Below, piece by piece: positions 6,890 through 9,346 of a DNA stretch of 9,346 nt; positions within the stretch are counted from its first letter, which is position 1; every line of letters begins with the position of its first letter. Under the pieces are notes generated by a model, which searched no databases, was not told where the DNA came from, and saw only the letters and a list, made by a program, of their open reading frames with translations. The position numbers were made by a program, and so were the translations under genes. The DNA comes from Oxalobacter formigenes (GTDB lineage: Bacteria; Pseudomonadota; Gammaproteobacteria; Burkholderiales; Burkholderiaceae_D). The DNA is taken from contig JAHYZB010000078.1 of the NCBI GenBank assembly GCA_019424645.1, forward strand, positions 1,256 through 10,601, in the 5' to 3' direction.

Positions 6890-8173
6890 ATGGCTACACA
6901 AGAAAAGTACCCTAATCGGTGGGTGCAGCTGGCGCTGGGTATCATCTGTATGGCTACAGTGGCTAACTGTCAATACGGTTGGACCCTGTTCGTTGCCCCA
7001 ATTGAAGATAAATATCATTGGGCTCGTACCGCAATTCAATTGTCCTTCACCATCTTTATTTTCTTCGAAACATGGCTGGTGCCTATTGAAGGTTGGGCAG
7101 TGGATAAATTCGGCCCGCGTCCGGTTATTATGTTTGGTGCCGTCATGGCAACCATTGGCTGGGTCATGTATTCCTGGGCAAGCAGCCTGGCATTCCTCTA
7201 CGCTGCTGCAGTTATCACTGGTATGGGCGCTGGTGCTGTTTACGGTACCTGTTCCGGTAACTCTTTGAAATGGTTCCCGGATAAACGTGGTCTGGCTGCA
7301 GGTGCAACTGCTGCAGGTTTTGGTGCTGGTGCAGCGTTTACCGTTATTCCTGTTGCCAACATGATCAATGCTTCCGGCTACGAACAAGCTTTCTTCGTAT
7401 TCGGTATTCTCCAGGGTATCGTCATTTTCATTTGCGCAATCTTCATGCCACGTGCAAAACTGCCACCAGGAACAAAAGCTGTTCCACGTGTTATTTCGAG
7501 CAAAAAAGACTTCACCCCGACCCAAATCGTCAGACAACCAATTTTCTGGCTGATCTATGTTTGCTTCGTCGGTGTTGCTTCTGGCGGTATTATGGCAACG
7601 GCTTCTTTCGGCCCTGTTTCCCGTGACTATGGTCTGGACAAGATTCCGGTTACGGCGCTGGGTGTTACCCTGCCGCTGTTGACTATGGCTATGTCCATCG
7701 ATAACATCTGTAACGGTGCCAGCCGTCCATTCTTTGGCTACTGCTCTGACCGTTTCGGCCGTGAAAACATCATGTTCGTCGTGTTCATGGGTGAAGCAGC
7801 CGCTCTGCTGGGTCTGATGCAGTTTGGCCGTACGCCAATGGGCTTCATGTTCTTCGCAGGTATGACCTTCGCATGCTGGGGTGAAATCTTCTCGCTGTTC
7901 CCATCCATGTGTGCTGATACCTTCGGTAGCAAGAACGCAGCCGGTAATGCTGGTACGCTGTATACTGCAAAAGGTACTTCTTCACTCCTGGTTCCGCTGG
8001 CTGCCGGTCTGGCTAAAGGTGGTAACTGGAACCGTACCTTCATTCTGTCTGCATGTATCGCAGCAATCTGCTCCATCCTGGCTCTGTTCGTTCTCAAGCC
8101 ATGGCGCCGGAAATTCATCGAAAACAACAACAAGGAAATGGAAGCTCTGGCTGCTGCACAGCAACAGGCTTAA
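6890..8173 (+). CDS. oxlT: OFA-family oxalate/formate antiporter (MFS), OxlT homologue
   Basis: This 427-residue 12-helix major facilitator carrier is predicted to exchange oxalate for formate across the inner membrane, an exchange that generates proton motive force in oxalotrophs. It is clearly homologous to O. formigenes OxlT (418 aa, recalled) but is a diverged relative, closer to the form typical of Burkholderiales. MFS signatures are VDKFGPR (71-77), WFPDKRGLAAG (128-138) and SDRFGR (286-291). Substrate-site residues of OxlT that appear conserved are Q28, Y29, Y118, R279 (OxlT R272), W330 and K361 (OxlT K355). Two OxlT tyrosines are Phe here (F144, F334), and E60, E67 and E332 add acidic groups in helices 2 and 10. 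The C-terminus is a short polar tail. AAAGGAG (6874-6880) lies 9 nt before the ATG. It has its own predicted Fnr-type promoter and ends at a bidirectional terminator. Confidence 0.9.
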   Translation: MATQEKYPNRWVQLALGIICMATVANCQYGWTLFVAPIEDKYHWARTAIQLSFTIFIFFETWLVPIEGWAVDKFGPRPVIMFGAVMATIGWVMYSWASSLAFLYAAAVITGMGAGAVYGTCSGNSLKWFPDKRGLAAGATAAGFGAGAAFTVIPVANMINASGYEQAFFVFGILQGIVIFICAIFMPRAKLPPGTKAVPRVISSKKDFTPTQIVRQPIFWLIYVCFVGVASGGIMATASFGPVSRDYGLDKIPVTALGVTLPLLTMAMSIDNICNGASRPFFGYCSDRFGRENIMFVVFMGEAAALLGLMQFGRTPMGFMFFAGMTFACWGEIFSLFPSMCADTFGSKNAAGNAGTLYTAKGTSSLLVPLAAGLAKGGNWNRTFILSACIAAICSILALFVLKPWRRKFIENNNKEMEALAAAQQQA

Positions 8174-8188
8174 TTTTCCGAACCATCT

Positions 8189-8206
8189 GGAGAGCTTCGG
8201 CTCTCC
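8189..8206 (+). other. UUCG-tetraloop hairpin after the antiporter gene
   Basis: GGAGAGC (8189-8195) and GCTCTCC (8200-8206) form a perfect 7-bp stem closed by a TTCG loop, 15 bp after the stop codon. No T-run follows, so it is more likely an mRNA 3'-end stabiliser or pause element than a terminator by itself. Confidence 0.7.
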
Positions 8207-8235
8207 GGTGTTGAAGTTTCGGTGAATCAGGAAAC

Positions 8236-8270
8236 AAAAAAGCGGTAACTCTCAAGAGTTACCGCTTTTT
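8236..8270. terminator. Bidirectional terminator between convergent genes
   Basis: AGCGGTAACTC (8241-8251) and GAGTTACCGCT (8256-8266) pair perfectly around a TCAA loop, flanked by A5 on the left and T5 on the right. The symmetric arrangement serves the antiporter gene on the + strand and the Crp/Fnr gene on the minus strand. Confidence 0.92.
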
Positions 8271-8370
8271 GCTTTTGTATCTGCCTTTATTTATCTATCA
8301 GGCGTAATTTCGATTGAACGAGCCAAGTATCCACGTGGGTATAGTCGGAAAGCAGGTGGGCTTGTTTTGT

Positions 8371-8979
8371 TTAAATCTTGCCCTGATTCTTCAGGCGGCT
8401 CAGTGTTTCAGGAGAAAGGTTCAGGTAGGAAGCCAGTTCTTTTTTTGGCATCCGGTCAAAAAGGTCAGGGTGTTTTCTCAGGAAGCGGTGTACACGACCC
8501 GGGGCATCCAGTAAATGTAATGAAATGGTATGCGACATGATACTACTCATGATACGCATGACTTCCATTTCAAACTTCTGCTTGAGTGCAGGATGTTCTT
8601 CAATGAAAGCAACCCATTGTGGCATCGCAATTCGGGCTATACGGGCTTTTGTGACGGTAATGACGCTGAAAGGAGCAGCCTTGTCGAATTTCCATGAGGC
8701 GTAAGTGGCTTCCATATAGCGCTCACTTGTAAAGCGAAGAATCATTTCCTTGGCGTGCTGGTTGGCAACCGATCTTTTTAAAATGCCATCCAGAACGAAG
8801 ATGACTTCCAGATCGCGGTCTCCCTGATGAGTCAGGCAATCGCCCTTGGAATGATCGGATACGTCAAGATGAGGCTCCAGCTCCGCCAGTTCATTTTGCG
8901 CCAATTCCTTCAGGATACAATTTTGAGAAAGCTGCACACGAATGATGTTTTTCTCAGGATGATTTGCTATTAATGCCAT
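8371..8979 (-). CDS. Crp/Fnr-family transcriptional regulator
   Basis: The 202-residue product has an N-terminal cyclic-nucleotide-binding-type beta barrel (about 20-110, with GDCLTHQGD and FVLDGILKRS), a dimerisation helix (about 120-150) and a C-terminal winged helix-turn-helix (about 165-200). The recognition helix SPETLSR carries E191, S194 and R195, the E-x-x-S-R set that reads TTGA half-sites in Fnr and Dnr. It has only two cysteines (C21, C48), so it lacks the four-Cys Fe-S ligands of Fnr, and no canonical cAMP-pocket motif is visible; the signal is unknown. An in-frame TTG at 9042 would lie inside an operator and add a low-complexity extension, so ATG 8979 is preferred although its Shine-Dalgarno is poor. 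It is divergent from frc and convergent with the antiporter gene, and likely regulates both. Confidence 0.88.
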   Translation of the reverse strand: MALIANHPEKNIIRVQLSQNCILKELAQNELAELEPHLDVSDHSKGDCLTHQGDRDLEVIFVLDGILKRSVANQHAKEMILRFTSERYMEATYASWKFDKAAPFSVITVTKARIARIAMPQWVAFIEEHPALKQKFEMEVMRIMSSIMSHTISLHLLDAPGRVHRFLRKHPDLFDRMPKKELASYLNLSPETLSRLKNQGKI

Positions 8980-9028
8980 GAGTTTTTCAGCTTTAGTTGA
9001 CGTAACGTTAAAAAACGCTTGAAAAAAA

Positions 9029-9042
9029 TTGACGAAGGTCAA
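9029..9042. promoter_or_regulatory. Perfect Fnr/Dnr-type palindrome next to the regulator gene
   Basis: TTGACGAAGGTCAA has perfect TTGAC and GTCAA half-sites separated by 4 bp. It lies 49 bp upstream of the preferred regulator start and 39 bp, centre to centre, from the second site. Its position fits autoregulation, either repression or activation. Confidence 0.8.
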
Positions 9043-9067
9043 GAAGTTCTAGTTTGAGTCTGGAAAC

Positions 9068-9081
9068 TTGACTGTGGTCAA
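9068..9081. promoter_or_regulatory. Perfect Fnr/Dnr-type palindrome upstream of frc
   Basis: TTGACTGTGGTCAA has perfect half-sites with 4-bp spacing. Its centre (between 9074 and 9075) lies 42.5 bp before the start site predicted from TATGAT at 9105-9110, close to the class II activator position. Confidence 0.82.
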
Positions 9082-9104
9082 GAATATATCAGGAGTTGAG
9101 AAGC

Positions 9105-9110
9105 TATGAT
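9105..9110 (+). promoter_or_regulatory. Predicted -10 element of the frc promoter
   Basis: TATGAT matches the sigma-70 -10 consensus at five of six bases. The start site would be about 9117, giving a leader of about 180 nt. No independent -35 is seen; the Fnr-type palindrome occupies that zone. Confidence 0.55.
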
Positions 9111-9198
9111 AGACATTAGCTTAAATATTTGGCGGATAACTAGATGTTTTTGTGAAAGTATTGTTTTTCCGTCAAATGTTCTAGGTCATTTGGTTTAA

Positions 9199-9244
9199 TT
9201 CTCCTGGTGGTTGACAATCTGTAAAAAGTTGATTGTTAGGGGAA
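9199..9244 (+). other. Bulged hairpin in the frc leader
   Basis: An inner stem pairs TGACAATC (9212-9219) with GATTGTTA (9231-9238), with one G-U pair and an 11-nt loop. An outer stem pairs TTCTCC (9199-9204) with GGGGAA (9239-9244), with one U-G pair. The left arm has a bulge of about 7 nt between the two stems. It lies in the predicted untranslated leader, 38 nt before the Shine-Dalgarno. Function unknown. Confidence 0.4.
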
Positions 9245-9295
9245 AGTTGTAGATTAACAGCGAAAAATTAACCAATATATTGGAGGAAGATAAAT

Positions 9296-9346
9296 ATGGG
9301 TAGCAAAGCATTATCCGGAGTAAAAATCCTGGACATGACCCACGTA
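9296..9346 (+). CDS. frc: Formyl-CoA:oxalate CoA-transferase, N-terminus only (3' end outside window)
   Basis: Only 17 codons are visible, reading MGSKALSGVKILDMTHV. This matches the start of class III CoA-transferases of the Frc/YfdW type (O. formigenes Frc begins [20 protein letters not shown], recalled). The enzyme moves CoA from formyl-CoA to oxalate, giving oxalyl-CoA for decarboxylation. GGAGG (9282-9286) lies 9 nt before the ATG. Its divergence from the Crp/Fnr gene, the Fnr-type operator and the nearby antiporter gene support the oxalate role, but 17 residues cannot separate Frc from other class III CoA-transferases. The catalytic Asp is outside the window. Confidence 0.72.
   Translation, partial: MGSKALSGVKILDMTHV

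Larger units (their letters stand above)
8980..9295. other. Divergent regulatory region between the Crp/Fnr gene and frc
   Basis: This 316-bp stretch carries two perfect TTGAC-N4-GTCAA palindromes (9029-9042 and 9068-9081), a TATGAT -10 candidate for frc (9105-9110), a bulged leader hairpin (9199-9244) and the frc ribosome binding site (GGAGG, 9282-9286). On the minus strand no good -10 for the regulator was found at the spacing expected for activation. No convincing gene was seen here. Confidence 0.7.

Noticed and set aside
6872..7537. A 221-codon minus-strand frame opposite the antiporter gene.
   Set aside because: Rich in Cys, Thr and His with no domain, and antisense to clear transmembrane helices.
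8328..8343. Inverted repeat around CCACGTGG downstream of the regulator gene.
   Set aside because: The perfect core is only 8 bp, it lies past the stop codon of the regulator and has no partner site elsewhere in the window; probably chance.
9106..9198. A 30-codon frame (MIDISLNIW...) with AGGAG at 9091-9095, 10 nt before its ATG, between the regulator and frc.
   Set aside because: Its ATG overlaps the predicted frc -10 (TATGAT), it resembles no known peptide, and the composition looks like non-coding DNA. It would need conservation to be taken seriously.
9211..9239. TTGACA at 9211-9216 as a -35 element of a second frc promoter, or as a fourth Fnr-type site.
   Set aside because: No acceptable -10 lies at 16-18 bp, and the right half-site (TGTAA in place of GTCAA) is poor. 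The bases are better explained as part of the leader hairpin.
1..9346. Search for insertion sequences, CRISPR arrays, tRNA or rRNA genes and phage genes.
   Set aside because: No transposase, direct-repeat array, cloverleaf or phage-like gene was recognised; the region looks like ordinary chromosomal metabolism.

Overview
The gene content points to an oxalate-degrading betaproteobacterium, most likely Oxalobacter or a close Oxalobacteraceae relative. The window places an OFA-family oxalate/formate antiporter and the first codons of a formyl-CoA:oxalate CoA-transferase beside a complete glycerate-pathway cluster. That pathway is the known route by which oxalotrophs turn oxalate-derived glyoxylate into C3 compounds. 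The species is inferred from gene content and recalled protein resemblance, not from a database search.

Positions 1-6142 hold the assimilation cluster, all on the + strand: gcl (5' end outside the window), hyi, glxR, a MOFRL-type glycerate 2-kinase (ttuD/gckA type) and a pyruvate kinase, closed by a strong hairpin terminator. Two glyoxylate condense to tartronate semialdehyde plus CO2 (Gcl). This is interconverted with hydroxypyruvate (Hyi), reduced to glycerate (GlxR) and phosphorylated to 2-phosphoglycerate. Enolase, not in this window, would link that to the pyruvate kinase. The gcl-hyi-glxR block and the kinase block are separated by a gap of about 150 bp that holds two hairpins.

Positions 6143-8370 hold a small hot-dog thioesterase resembling fluoroacetyl-CoA thioesterase FlK, then the antiporter gene with its own promoter region and long leader. 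A bidirectional terminator lies between the antiporter and a convergent gene.

Positions 8371-9346 hold a minus-strand Crp/Fnr-family regulator and, divergent from it, the start of frc. The most interesting observation is regulatory. Three near-perfect palindromes TTGAC-N4-GTCAA lie in this window, one before the antiporter and two between the regulator and frc. In front of both the antiporter and frc the palindrome sits almost exactly where a class II Fnr/Crp activator binds (centred near -41.5/-42.5 relative to a plausible -10). The regulator's recognition helix carries the E-x-x-S-R residues that read TTGA half-sites in Fnr and Dnr proteins, but it lacks the Fnr iron-sulfur cysteines and the canonical cAMP-pocket motif. 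This suggests a compact, apparently self-contained oxalate uptake/activation regulon with an unknown signal.
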